Below are positions 46,400 to 55,381 of a stretch of 64,000 bases of DNA, piece after piece; the first letter of the stretch is position 1, and each line of letters begins with the position of its first letter. The translations under genes and the position numbers were made by a program. Source of the DNA: Mangrovibrevibacter kandeliae (GTDB lineage Bacteria > Pseudomonadota > Alphaproteobacteria > Rhizobiales > Rhizobiaceae); contig NZ_JANIFJ010000002.1 of the NCBI RefSeq assembly GCF_024519155.1, positions 62,001 to 126,000 of the forward strand, in the 5' to 3' direction. Below the pieces are notes generated by a model. The model was given only the letters and a program-made list of their open reading frames with translations, was not told where the DNA came from and did not search any database.

Positions 46400-47623
46400 A
46401 TGGCAGGTCCCCTGTCTCACCTCAAGGTCCTCGATCTCAGCCGGGTTTTCGCCGGCCCATGGGCGGCGCAGATGCTCGCCGATTTCGGGGCGGACGTCAT
46501 CAAGGTCGAGCACGTCAAGGGCGGTGACGACGTCAGACGCATGGGCGTGCCGCATCTCGATCCGGAGGGCCGGCGCACCGGGGAGACGTCGTCTTTCCTG
46601 TCGATGAACCGCGGCAAGCGGTCGATCGCACTCGACCTCTCCAAGGCGGACGGACAGGCCGCGCTGATGCGCCTCGTCGATACGGCGGACGTCCTCATCG
46701 AGAACTTCAAGGTCGGCAATCTCGCCCGCTTCGGCCTCGACGCCGCATCCGTCGCCCGGCGCAACCCGCGCCTCGTCTACTGCTCGATCACCGGCTTCGG
46801 ACAGACGGGCCCGATGGCGGCGCAGCCCGGCTACGATCCGATCTTCCAGGCGATGAGCGGGGTTCTGTCGATCACCGGTCAGCCCGAGGATCGGCCGGGC
46901 GCCGGCCCGGCGCTCGTCGGCTACTCGATTTCCGACATCACCGCAGGCCAATACGCGGTGTCGGCGATCCTCGCCGCGATCGCGCATCGCGACGCGGTGT
47001 CGGGGGTCGGCCAGGCGATTGACATCGCGCTCCTCGACACGCAGATTCACGCCGCCTCGCACATGGCGATGAACTGGCTCTCCTCCGGCCGGCTGCCGCG
47101 GCGCAACGGCACCGCCTCGCAGATCACCTGCCCCTGGCAGAGCTTCGACTGCGCCGACCGGCCGATCATGATCGCGGTCGGCAACGATCCGCAGTTCGCG
47201 CGGCTCGTGCAGCTTCTGGAGTTGCCGGAGCTCGCCGAGGATCCGCGCTTTGCGACCAATCTCGCCCGCGTCGAGCACGCCGACACTCTGGTGCCGCGCC
47301 TGGCCGAGCGGCTGCGCGGCGACACCGCCGATGCGTGGTTCGAGCGGCTCGAGGCGGCCGGCATCCCCTCGGGGCCGCTCAACACCTTCGCCGACGTCTT
47401 CGAGATGGAGCAGGTGAAGGCGCGCGACCTCCTGTTCGAGGCGGAGCACCCGACCGCCGGGCCGATCCGGATGATCCGCAACCCGGTCCGCTTCTCGGCG
47501 TCGGACACCGGCGCAGACCGGCCGCCGCCGCCCTTCGCCGCGCACACCGACGAGATCCTCGCCGAGGTCGGCTTCTCCGAAAGCGAGATCGCCAGCCTGA
47601 AGCAGGCGGGTGCCGCGCACTGA
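46400..47623 (+). CDS. CaiB/BaiF family (class III) CoA transferase 1
   Basis: 407 residues from ATG 46400, chosen over 46379 because GCGGAGG lies 6 nt upstream and the protein then begins in the family pattern L-S-H-L-K-V-L-D-L-S-R-V. Other hallmarks are A-G-P-W-A-A-Q, D-V-I-K-V-E, N-R-G-K-R-S-I, D-V-L-I-E-N-F-K-V-G and Y-C-S-I-T-G-F-G. Asp179 in Y-S-I-S-D-I is the expected covalent catalytic residue. It transfers CoA between carboxylic acids, activating the cluster's substrate. Divergent from GntR. Confidence 0.93.
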   Translation: MAGPLSHLKVLDLSRVFAGPWAAQMLADFGADVIKVEHVKGGDDVRRMGVPHLDPEGRRTGETSSFLSMNRGKRSIALDLSKADGQAALMRLVDTADVLIENFKVGNLARFGLDAASVARRNPRLVYCSITGFGQTGPMAAQPGYDPIFQAMSGVLSITGQPEDRPGAGPALVGYSISDITAGQYAVSAILAAIAHRDAVSGVGQAIDIALLDTQIHAASHMAMNWLSSGRLPRRNGTASQITCPWQSFDCADRPIMIAVGNDPQFARLVQLLELPELAEDPRFATNLARVEHADTLVPRLAERLRGDTADAWFERLEAAGIPSGPLNTFADVFEMEQVKARDLLFEAEHPTAGPIRMIRNPVRFSASDTGADRPPPPFAAHTDEILAEVGFSESEIASLKQAGAAH

Positions 47624-47653
47624 TACGGCGATCGCCGCACCGCGCCGGCCCTC

Positions 47654-48307
47654 TCAGCCGGCGGCGTCGATCCAGCCCTTCCGGCGGGCTTCCGCCAGGG
47701 CGACGTCGGGATTGGGTCGCAGCATCTCGAAGACGCTGTCGGTGACCGAGTAATCCATGTAGCCGAGCCGTGCGAGCGGCCGGATCCGGGTCGTGTCGAC
47801 CCGACCCTCGTTGATGGCGGCGTCGGCGATATGGATGCCGACCACCTCGCCGATCACCAGCGTGGTCGAGCATTCGAGGCCGCTCTTGGGCACCAGCGGG
47901 ATCGCCTGGTAGAGCGTGCACTCGATCGAGATCGGGCTTTCGGCGACCCGCGGCGCGCCGATGTTGCGGCACGGCGCGGTGGTCAGCCCGGTCAGCCGGA
48001 ACTCGTCGATGTCAGCCTCGACCGTCGCCGAGGAGAGGTTCATCGCCTCGCGCAGGTCCCAGGTCGCGACGTTGACGGCGAACTCGCCGGTCGCCTCGAT
48101 GTTGTTCAGCGAGTGCTTGCGGGGGGTCGAGGAGAACATCACCATCGGCGGCCTCCCGGCGACGGCGTTGAAGAAGCTGTAGGGCGCTAGATTCGGCGTG
48201 CCGTCCGCGTCCCGGCTGGAAATCCAGCCGATCGGGCGGGGCGTCACCAGCGCCGTCCAGGGATTGTGCGGCAGGCCGTGTTCGTCGCTGCGGGGATCGT
48301 AGAACAT
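47654..48307 (-). CDS. flavin reductase-like, FMN-binding protein
   Basis: 217 residues of the flavin reductase-like split-barrel family: T-P-R-P-I-G-W-I-S-S near the start, N-L-A-P-Y-S-F-F-N-A, and S-L-N-N-I-E-A-T-G-E-F. Relatives supply reduced FMN to two-component monooxygenases, but no oxygenase component is visible in this window. Some relatives are stand-alone reductases. Last gene of the leftward ABC operon, 5 bp after the ATPase stop. Confidence 0.88.
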   Translation of the reverse strand: MFYDPRSDEHGLPHNPWTALVTPRPIGWISSRDADGTPNLAPYSFFNAVAGRPPMVMFSSTPRKHSLNNIEATGEFAVNVATWDLREAMNLSSATVEADIDEFRLTGLTTAPCRNIGAPRVAESPISIECTLYQAIPLVPKSGLECSTTLVIGEVVGIHIADAAINEGRVDTTRIRPLARLGYMDYSVTDSVFEMLRPNPDVALAEARRKGWIDAAG

Positions 48308-48312
48308 TCAGG

Positions 48313-49434
48313 TCAGGTCCGTGCGACGGCGAGGGCCGCTTCCGGCGGGAAGCGCATGACGACCGGGCTGCCGAGATCGAAGGGCGTCGCCGGGGCCGCC
48401 TCGACGCGGAAGACCTGGGAGGAGCCGGTCGGCTGGATCTCGTAGTGCACCACGTTGCCGAGGAAGCTCGCCGCGGTGACCTTGCCGTTGAGGACGTTGT
48501 GCGCGCCGTCTCCGGCACCGGTGGACGCCGCGCCGTCCTGCAGCGTGATGTCCTCCGGCCGGATCGATACGGCGACGTCCGGGCCGACCCCGTTCAGCGC
48601 CCGGCAGCGGATTTCGCCGCCGCCTTCCAGCGACACCGGGCGGCAGGGTCCGGCGCCCTCGCCCGAGACGCGGCCGCGCAGGATGTTGGTGTGGCCGACG
48701 AAGCCCGCGACGAACTCGTTCACGGGGCTGAAGTAGATGTCGCGCGGCGCGCCGACCTGGACCATCCGGCCCTTGGCGATCACGGCGATCACGTCGGACA
48801 TGGCCAGCGCCTCGGACTGGTCGTGGGTGACGTAGACCGCGGTGATGCCGAGCTCGCGCTGCAGCCGCTTCAGCTCGAGGCGCATCTCCTCGCGCAAGGC
48901 CGCGTCGAGATTGGACAGCGGCTCGTCGAGGAGTAGCAGCTTCGGCCGGTGGACCACGGCGCGGGCGAGCGCCACGCGCTGCTGCTGGCCCCCGGATAGC
49001 TGCGTCGCCGAGCGCCTGGCATAGCTTGCGAGCCCGACGATCTCGAGCGCCTCTCCGACCGCCGCCTTGATCTCGGCGCCGGAGTAGCGCCGCTCCTTAG
49101 ACACGCGCAGCGGAAAGGCGACGTTGTCGAAGACCGTCATGTGCGGCCAGATTGCGTAGGACTGGAACACCATGCCGATGTTGCGGCGATGCAGCGGGAT
49201 GTCGATGCCCGCCTCGCGGTCGTAGAGCGGCGTGCCGCCGACGATGATCCGGCCGGAGTCCGGCGTCTCCAGTCCGGCGATGCAGCGCAGCGTCGTGGTC
49301 TTGCCGCAGCCCGACGGGCCGAGCAGCGTGAAGAAGGTGCCGGAGGCGAGGTCGATGTTGGCCTCGCGGATGCCGCCGGCAAATTCGCCCGGTCGGGCCG
49401 GATAGACTTTCGTCAGGTTCTGGAGCGTCAGCAT
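48313..49434 (-). CDS. ABC transporter ATP-binding protein, PotA/FbpC type with TOBE domain
   Basis: 373 residues. Walker A G-P-S-G-C-G-K-T-T-T, Q-loop F-Q-S-Y-A-I-W-P, signature L-S-G-G-Q-Q-Q-R and Walker B L-L-L-L-D-E-P-L-S-N-L-D. The long C-terminal part (about 240-373) is a TOBE_2 regulatory domain, as in the polyamine, iron and 2-aminoethylphosphonate importers. It powers the permease encoded 16 bp upstream. Confidence 0.93.
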   Translation of the reverse strand: MLTLQNLTKVYPARPGEFAGGIREANIDLASGTFFTLLGPSGCGKTTTLRCIAGLETPDSGRIIVGGTPLYDREAGIDIPLHRRNIGMVFQSYAIWPHMTVFDNVAFPLRVSKERRYSGAEIKAAVGEALEIVGLASYARRSATQLSGGQQQRVALARAVVHRPKLLLLDEPLSNLDAALREEMRLELKRLQRELGITAVYVTHDQSEALAMSDVIAVIAKGRMVQVGAPRDIYFSPVNEFVAGFVGHTNILRGRVSGEGAGPCRPVSLEGGGEIRCRALNGVGPDVAVSIRPEDITLQDGAASTGAGDGAHNVLNGKVTAASFLGNVVHYEIQPTGSSQVFRVEAAPATPFDLGSPVVMRFPPEAALAVART

Positions 49435-49450
49435 GGCGATCCCTCCCGGA

Positions 49451-51205
49451 TCAATGCGCGGCCGTGCGGCCCGTCCGGCCGCCGGCGAAATAGAAGACCG
49501 AGGCGACGAGGGTCATCACGGCGGCCCAGATGAGGCCGAAGGCCGCGAGTTCGCCGCCCTGCCCGTTGACCCAGAGGTCGTACATGCCGACGGCGACGAC
49601 CGGGCTGCTCGGCCCGGCGAGGAGCACGGCGACCGCCAGCTCCTTCGTGGCGATGAGGAAGATGAACAGCCAGCCCGACAGGAGCGCGGGCGAGAGCAGC
49701 GGCGCGATGATCCGGCGCAGACTCTGGATCGGCGTTGCGCCCGAGGCCCCGGCGGCCTCCTCCAGCTCGTTCGAGATCTGCAGCACGCCGGCATAGGTGT
49801 AGCGCAGCCCGTAGGGCAGGTAGCGCACCGTGTAGGCGATCGCGAGCGCCCAGATGGTCCCGTAGATCGGCAGCGGCACCGCCAGGAAGATCATCAGGAA
49901 GGCGACACCCATGACGATGCCGGGAAACACCAGCGGCATGGTCGCCAGCTGGTCGATGATCTGGCCGCCCGGCTTGCGCCGTGCGCTGAGCCAGCCGGTG
50001 AACAGCGCCAGGATCATGCCGGCCGTCGCGGCCACGAAGCCGACGATGAGCGTGTTCAGCGCCAGCGTGCGGTAGTACTGCGACGACAGGACGGTGACGA
50101 AGTTGGCCGGGCTGAACTGCGCGACGGCCTCGAACCGCATCGGCCGCATGAAGGGCAGCAGCGACAGCCACAGCAGCGCCAGGAGCGGCAGCACCAGGAC
50201 GATCAGGAAGTTGAAGATGACCAGCGCATCGCCCACCGGGCGCCAGCGTCCGAGGTTGAACTGGCGCGGCCGATAGCCCTTGCCGGTGACGGTCGAGAAG
50301 CGACCGGCGTTGCGCGAGAGCTTGCCGTAGAAGTGCAGGAGCACCGCCACCGCCACGAGCAGCACGACGGAGTAGGCGCTGGCATAGCCGAGATCGGGCG
50401 GGATCGATTCCTTGATCGAGCGATACACGTCGGTCGTCAGGACATCGATGTTGCCCGGCATCCCGACGAGCGCCGGCACCTCGAAGGCCTCGATCGCGCG
50501 GATGAAGACGAAGAGCGCGAGCGCGGCGATGGCCGGCGTCGCCATCTTGATCGAGACCGACCAGACGGTCCGCAGCACGCCGGCCCCGCTCATCCGCGCG
50601 GCCTCCTCGAGATCGGCATTGGCCGAGCGGAAGGTGGAGGACAAGAGCAGGAACACGAGCGGCGACCAGAGGAAGCCCTCGATCAGGATCATGCCGACCA
50701 GCGAATACGGGTCGAACAGCACCTGCCGGCTGCCGGTCATCGTGCGCCAGGCATCGTTGAGCGGGCCGGACCTGCCGAGCAGGAACAGCCAGGCGCTGAC
50801 ATAGAGGATGTAGGGGGTGCCCATCGAGACGACGGTCGTCACGTAGGCGAGCGCCTTGAAGCGCGTGTTGGTGCGCTCGACCAGCCAGGCGAGCGTGCCG
50901 CCGAACAAGAGCGCCACGACGGTCGAGAAGACGGCGAAGACCAGCGAGTTCAGGAGGCTCCGGTAGAGCTCCGGATTGGTGAAGAAGCGCACGTAATGCG
51001 TCAGCGTCCATCCGCCGATCGTGGCGTCCGGATTGGTGATCGAGAGCGAGCGCAGGATCAGGATGACGGCGGGCGGCAGCGCGAGGGCGCCGAGGATCAC
51101 CGCCAGGATGATCGCCAGGACCCTCGTCTGGTCCAGCCGGAGCCAGGAGGGGCGTGCGCCGGCGGTGCGATCCGCGGCGCCCGACCAGTCTTGTTCGATG
51201 GTCAT
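49451..51205 (-). CDS. ABC transporter permease, FbpB-type double-domain
   Basis: 584 residues with about twelve membrane segments forming two fused BPD_transp_1 domains. EAA-type loops read E-E-A-A-R-M-S-G-A-G-V-L-R-T-V-W and E-E-A-A-G-A-S-G-A-T-P-I-Q-S-L-R, one per half. A single chain therefore serves as both membrane halves, typical of the ferric-iron/2-AEP-like importer family. 55 bp after the binding-protein gene. Confidence 0.93.
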   Translation of the reverse strand: MTIEQDWSGAADRTAGARPSWLRLDQTRVLAIILAVILGALALPPAVILILRSLSITNPDATIGGWTLTHYVRFFTNPELYRSLLNSLVFAVFSTVVALLFGGTLAWLVERTNTRFKALAYVTTVVSMGTPYILYVSAWLFLLGRSGPLNDAWRTMTGSRQVLFDPYSLVGMILIEGFLWSPLVFLLLSSTFRSANADLEEAARMSGAGVLRTVWSVSIKMATPAIAALALFVFIRAIEAFEVPALVGMPGNIDVLTTDVYRSIKESIPPDLGYASAYSVVLLVAVAVLLHFYGKLSRNAGRFSTVTGKGYRPRQFNLGRWRPVGDALVIFNFLIVLVLPLLALLWLSLLPFMRPMRFEAVAQFSPANFVTVLSSQYYRTLALNTLIVGFVAATAGMILALFTGWLSARRKPGGQIIDQLATMPLVFPGIVMGVAFLMIFLAVPLPIYGTIWALAIAYTVRYLPYGLRYTYAGVLQISNELEEAAGASGATPIQSLRRIIAPLLSPALLSGWLFIFLIATKELAVAVLLAGPSSPVVAVGMYDLWVNGQGGELAAFGLIWAAVMTLVASVFYFAGGRTGRTAAH

Positions 51206-51260
51206 CTTCTACCCATTCCTCCCGACGCAACGCCTCAAAGTGCCGTCTGCGGCGCGGGCC

Positions 51261-52304
51261 TCACGTGAACTTCTCGTCGAGGATCGCGATCCAGTCCTTC
51301 AGGTTGTCCGCGACGATCGTCGGCGACATGAACGTCGTGTCGAAGTGCTGCGGTCCCGTCGGCAACAGCGTCGGGATCGTTGCGTCCACGCCCGGCCGGG
51401 TCGGCAGGTAGCTGGTCGAGGCGAGCACCCTCTGGCCCTCTTCCGACAGCAGCCAGTCGATGAAGAGCTTGCCGGCGTTCGGGTTCGGCCCGCCCTTGAT
51501 CAGGCCGAGCAGGCTGGCGCTCGAGACGAGCGGCTCCATCCGCAGCCACTCGATCGGCGCGCCCTGCGCCTTGCTGATCTCGACATGGTGGTTGAACACC
51601 ATCAGCCCGATCGGAAAGTCGCCGACGATCACCCGGTCGAGCACCGTGCGCTGCGAGGAGGACATGTTGGTCACGCCCTGCGCGGCGAGCTTGTCGAGAT
51701 AGGCCGTGCCCGCGTCCTTGCCCTTGGTCAGGAGCATGTTGCCGATGAAGCCCGGCGCGGCGACCGGCTCCGGCACGACCGACCAGACGAGCTGGCCCTT
51801 CCACTTCTCGTCGAGGAGGTCGTCATAAGTCTTGGGCGCCTCGTCGGCGGAGACGAGGTCGGTGTTGTAGGCGGCCGTCAGGTAGTAGAAGTTGAGCGCG
51901 TGCCAACTGCCGTCGGCCGACTTGAACTCGTCCGGATAGGCCGCTGCGCTCTCCGGCCGGTAGGGCTCGACGAAGCCTGCCGGCATGACCGAGGCGAAGG
52001 TCGCAGTCCCGTCGAAGACGTCGCCCATCACCCGGCCGGCCTGGCCTTCGTTGATGATCTTCAGGGCCGTGTCGCCCGACCCGGCCCGGGTGAACTCGAC
52101 GGCGATCTTCGGGTACTTCTTCTGGAAGGCCTCGGCCAAAGGCCGCACCGACTGGTCCACGATCATCGTGGTGTACCAGACGACCTTGCCTTCCTTCTCG
52201 GCCGCCGCCACGAGATCGGGGCTCGCGGCATGTGCCCGAGACCAGGGGAAAAGGCCCGCAGCCGCGACCGAACCGAGAGCGAACGTTACCTCACGTCTGT
52301 TCAT
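51261..52304 (-). CDS. ABC substrate-binding protein A (FbpA/AfuA-like), twin-arginine signal
   Basis: 347 residues from ATG 52304 with GGAGG at 5 nt. The signal M-N-R-R-E-V-T-F-A-L-G with a hydrophobic stretch and cleavage near A-H-A-A looks like a Tat signal. The mature protein is a type-2 binding domain beginning with K-E-G-K-V-V-W-Y-T-T. By eye it is about 60% identical to the next upstream gene product. The paired tyrosines that bind iron in the C-lobe of FbpA are not evident, so an organic ligand is plausible. Confidence 0.92.
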   Translation of the reverse strand: MNRREVTFALGSVAAAGLFPWSRAHAASPDLVAAAEKEGKVVWYTTMIVDQSVRPLAEAFQKKYPKIAVEFTRAGSGDTALKIINEGQAGRVMGDVFDGTATFASVMPAGFVEPYRPESAAAYPDEFKSADGSWHALNFYYLTAAYNTDLVSADEAPKTYDDLLDEKWKGQLVWSVVPEPVAAPGFIGNMLLTKGKDAGTAYLDKLAAQGVTNMSSSQRTVLDRVIVGDFPIGLMVFNHHVEISKAQGAPIEWLRMEPLVSSASLLGLIKGGPNPNAGKLFIDWLLSEEGQRVLASTSYLPTRPGVDATIPTLLPTGPQHFDTTFMSPTIVADNLKDWIAILDEKFT

Positions 52305-52345
52305 GCTTCCCTCCCATTTTATCGTTGTCCGGGCTACGCGCGGCC

Positions 52346-53401
52346 TCAGCGGAAGAGCTGGTCGACGACGTCGATCCAGTGCTTGAGGTTCGGCGTCACC
52401 ACCTCCGGCGTCATCATCGTAACCTTGAAGGGCTGGGGCCCATCGGCCATCAGCTCCGGCACCTTGGCCTTCACGCTGGGGTTGGTCGGCAGGTACATGC
52501 CGTCCGCCAGCACCTTCTGCCCGTCCTCGGACTCGATGAAGTCGATCAGCAGCTTGGCCGCGTTCGGATGCGGCGCGTTGCGCACCAGGCCGACGGTGTT
52601 GGGGCTGCCGACCACCGGCTGCATCCGGATCCAGTCCACCGGTGCGCCCTTCGCGGCGCTGATCGGCGAATGGTGCGTGTAGGTCATCAGCGCGATCGGG
52701 AAGTCGCCGACGATGACCCGGTCGAGCACCGTGCGCTGGCTGGCATCCATGTTGGTGATGCCCTGGGCGGACAGCTTCTTGAGGTAGTCCATCCCCTTCT
52801 CGTCGCCCATCGTCATCAGGACGTTGCCGACGAAGCCGGGCGCACCGGACTCCTGGGGAACGATCGACCACACGATCTGTCCCTTCCACTGCGGGTCGAG
52901 CAGATCCTCGAAGGTCGTGGGCGCTTCGTCCGCGGAGACGAGGTCGGTGTTGTAGGCGGCCGACAGGTAGTAGACCGTCGGTGCCGCCCAGTAGCCGTCC
53001 GGATTCTTGAATTCGGCCGGGATGCCGGCGGCGGAGTCGGCGACGTAGGGCTCGACGAGATCGGCCGTGCGCAGCGACGTATACGCGCCGAGCCCGTCGA
53101 AGACGTCGCCCATCACGCGGCCGGCCTGCGCCTCGTTGATGATCTTCAGCGCCGTATCCGAGCTCGAGGCGCGCGAGAACTGGACGTCGATCTTCGGATA
53201 CTTCGCCTTGAACGCCTCAGCCAGCGGCCGCACCGCCTGGTCGACGATCATCGAGGTATACCAGACGACAGTGCCTTCCTTCTGCGCGGCATCGACCAGC
53301 TCCTGCGAGGCGGCCTGCGCGGCGCTCGCGTGGAAGCCGGCCGCAAGGCCCGACGCCATCGCGGCTGCTGCCAGTTTCGACTGAAATGCGGATGCGCGCA
53401 T
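52346..53401 (-). CDS. ABC substrate-binding protein B (FbpA/AfuA-like), paralogue
   Basis: 351 residues from ATG 53401, preceded by GGAGGAG at 6 nt. It has an ordinary Sec signal (A-A-A-A-M-A-S-G-L-A-A-G-F, cleavage near A-A-Q-A-A), unlike its Tat-like neighbour. The mature domain shares V-V-W-Y-T-S-M-I-V-D-Q, A-L-K-I-I-N-E and S-Q-R-T-V-L-D-R-V-I-V-G-D-F-P-I with it. Two binding proteins for one permease could widen the substrate range. Ligand unknown. Confidence 0.92.
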   Translation of the reverse strand: MRASAFQSKLAAAAMASGLAAGFHASAAQAASQELVDAAQKEGTVVWYTSMIVDQAVRPLAEAFKAKYPKIDVQFSRASSSDTALKIINEAQAGRVMGDVFDGLGAYTSLRTADLVEPYVADSAAGIPAEFKNPDGYWAAPTVYYLSAAYNTDLVSADEAPTTFEDLLDPQWKGQIVWSIVPQESGAPGFVGNVLMTMGDEKGMDYLKKLSAQGITNMDASQRTVLDRVIVGDFPIALMTYTHHSPISAAKGAPVDWIRMQPVVGSPNTVGLVRNAPHPNAAKLLIDFIESEDGQKVLADGMYLPTNPSVKAKVPELMADGPQPFKVTMMTPEVVTPNLKHWIDVVDQLFR

Positions 53402-53465
53402 GTGCAACTCCTCCCAGTTCCAATGGCCGCCCTCACCCGCGGCCAGCTCCATGAGCTAAAGACTA

Positions 53466-53482
53466 GTTATATAGCTTTTTCG
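53466..53482. promoter_or_regulatory. AT-rich motif site e (before binding-protein gene B)
   Basis: On the minus strand CGAAAAAGCTATATAAC, 65 bp before ATG 53401. It overlaps the last codons and stop of the metallo-beta-lactamase-fold gene, so part of its AT-richness may be coding. Weakest member of the set. Confidence 0.3.
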
Positions 53483-54426
53483 CTCGCCGACAAATCCTTC
53501 CGCGCCGACGCGCCTTGTGCCGGTCTGGCGTGAGCAGGCAGCGCCGTGCCGTTCCCAATGGGATCAAAGACGTACCCGTCCGCCTCACGCCGGACGAAGG
53601 CCGCGTGCGGCGGCGCGAAGTGGCACGGCGCGACCAGCACGTCGCGGTCGGCGACCTCGGCGAGAAAAGCCTGCCGGGTCGCGGCCGCATGATCCGGCTC
53701 GACGTCGACCACCGAGTTCCACTCCGGGCGCAGCACGTGCACCGGATGATGCAGGATGTCGCCGCAGAAGACGGCCGCCCGGCCCTCGGATCGCAGCCAC
53801 ATCGCAAGTTGCCCCGGCGTGTGGCCGCGTGCCGACACCGCATCCAGGGTATCGGCGACCCGATCGCCCGCCTGCGTCCAGCGCACGAGGCCGGCCTCCA
53901 CCACCGGAAGCACGGAGTCTCGGAAGGAGCCGCCGTCGACCGCCTCGCCCCGCCGGTCGATCTCGGCCCAGTGTTCGAAGTCGGCGCGCGGGACGTGATA
54001 GGTCGCGCCGGGAAAGGTCGGCACCCAATGGTCGCCGTCCCGCACCGTGTTCCAGCCAACATGGTCGGCATGGAGATGGGTCATGACGACGTCGGTCACC
54101 TGGTCTGGCGCCGCGCCGGCAGCCGCCAGCCAGTCGGGGACGACGGTGTTCATCATGTTTGCGCGCGGCGTGCGCCGGGTCTTGCCGTTGCCGATCCCGG
54201 TGTCGATCAGGATCGTGCGACCGGCGAGCGTCACGATCCAGAGGGTCACCGAGATGACCAGCCGGTCGATCGCCTCGTACCAGAACCGGCCCTCGAGCAG
54301 GTCCCGGTGCTCGCGCAGGACGGCGCGGTCGAGATCGGGGAACAGCCGGTCGGGCACGTGCACCGGGCCGTAATACTCCGACAGCGCCGTGACAGTCGCC
54401 GCGCCGATCCGCCAGCTCGCGATCAT
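53467..54426 (-). CDS. metallo-beta-lactamase-fold hydrolase
   Basis: 319 residues from ATG 54426 (ATGA overlap with the BKACE stop). The metal motif H-L-H-A-D-H starts at His117, followed by R-G-H-T-P-G-Q, F-C-G-D-I-L-H-H and a late C-H-F-A-P-P-H. There is no signal peptide. The family includes lactonases and thioesterase- or quorum-quenching-type enzymes. In this cluster a lactone or CoA-thioester hydrolase is a reasonable guess. The last residues E-K-A-I precede TAA at 53467. Confidence 0.88.
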   Translation of the reverse strand: MIASWRIGAATVTALSEYYGPVHVPDRLFPDLDRAVLREHRDLLEGRFWYEAIDRLVISVTLWIVTLAGRTILIDTGIGNGKTRRTPRANMMNTVVPDWLAAAGAAPDQVTDVVMTHLHADHVGWNTVRDGDHWVPTFPGATYHVPRADFEHWAEIDRRGEAVDGGSFRDSVLPVVEAGLVRWTQAGDRVADTLDAVSARGHTPGQLAMWLRSEGRAAVFCGDILHHPVHVLRPEWNSVVDVEPDHAAATRQAFLAEVADRDVLVAPCHFAPPHAAFVRREADGYVFDPIGNGTALPAHARPAQGASARKDLSASEKAI

Positions 54427-55349
54427 GCCGCCGCGGCCCCGCCGAGCGAAAGGATGCGGCGCGCCTCGGAGACCTCGGCATGGCGGAAGTTGAGGTCGCC
54501 GAGAATGCGCCTGATCTTCTCGACCTGTGCGGCATTCGACGCGAACAGGACGCCGTCGCGCTCGAACAGGTTGTCCTCCTGGCCGACCCGCAGATGCGTT
54601 CCCATCAGCGCGCCGGAGATCGCGGCGCGCATGTTTCCGGTGCCGGTGCCGTGGGTGAAAACGGCACAGTCCCGGCCGAACAGCCGGTCGACGGTCTGCC
54701 GCAGGTGGACGAGATGATCGATGTGCGAGGTGATGCCGCCGAGAATGCCGGTCAGGAACTGGATGATCAGCGGCCGACGGACAGTGCGCGTCGAGAGATG
54801 GTGGTCGAGGATGTGGAGGTGACCCACGTCGTAGCACTCGAACTCCATCGCGATGTCGGCGTCGATCAGGATGTCGATCATCCGGCCGATCTTGCCGAAG
54901 GTGTTGGAGGTCACGACCTCCCGCACGTCGGCCCCGGCGAGGAGGTCGCGCTCCCAGGCATGCGTGAACTCGCCGGCCTTCTGGTCGGTCGCCTTGGCGA
55001 AGCGCCCGTAGTTCATCGACCCGACGATGACGGTGGCAATCTCGGGACGCAGCTCCAGCACGGCCGAGACCCGTTCGTCGGCCGTCGCGCCGCGCGAGGC
55101 GGACATGTTGACGATCGCGTCGCTGCGCTCGCGGATGCCCGTCACGATCTCGCGCCAGGGGCCGATGTCGTTGGTCGGGCGCCCGTCCTTCGGGTCGCGG
55201 GCGTGCAGGTGCAGGATCGCCGCGCCCGCTTCGGCCGCGCCGACCGACTGGTCGACGATGTCCTGTGGCCGCCACGGCAGATGCGGCGACATCGACGGCG
55301 TCAGCCCCGAGCCGGTGACGGCACAGGTGATGATGGTCGGATGGGTCAT
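54423..55349 (-). CDS. BKACE family beta-keto acid cleavage enzyme (DUF849)
   Basis: 308 residues from ATG 55349 with GGAGG at 8 nt. The TIM-barrel opening I-I-T-C-A-V-T-G and the zinc site H-L-H-A-R-D-P-K-D-G-R (His47, His49) are BKACE hallmarks, as are N-M-S-A-S-R-G and E-F-E-C-Y-D-V-G-H. These enzymes condense a beta-keto acid with acetyl-CoA and release acetoacetate and a new acyl-CoA. It may stand in for a thiolase in this cluster. The substrate is unknown. Confidence 0.9.
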   Translation of the reverse strand: MTHPTIITCAVTGSGLTPSMSPHLPWRPQDIVDQSVGAAEAGAAILHLHARDPKDGRPTNDIGPWREIVTGIRERSDAIVNMSASRGATADERVSAVLELRPEIATVIVGSMNYGRFAKATDQKAGEFTHAWERDLLAGADVREVVTSNTFGKIGRMIDILIDADIAMEFECYDVGHLHILDHHLSTRTVRRPLIIQFLTGILGGITSHIDHLVHLRQTVDRLFGRDCAVFTHGTGTGNMRAAISGALMGTHLRVGQEDNLFERDGVLFASNAAQVEKIRRILGDLNFRHAEVSEARRILSLGGAAAA

Positions 55350-55381
55350 GACGGGCGCCTCCCTTCGCCGATGTCTGACGC

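Noticed and set aside
48313-53401. Naming this importer a ferric-iron system
   Set aside because: It has the FbpABC architecture, but the paired iron-ligand tyrosines are not evident and the context is organic-acid catabolism.
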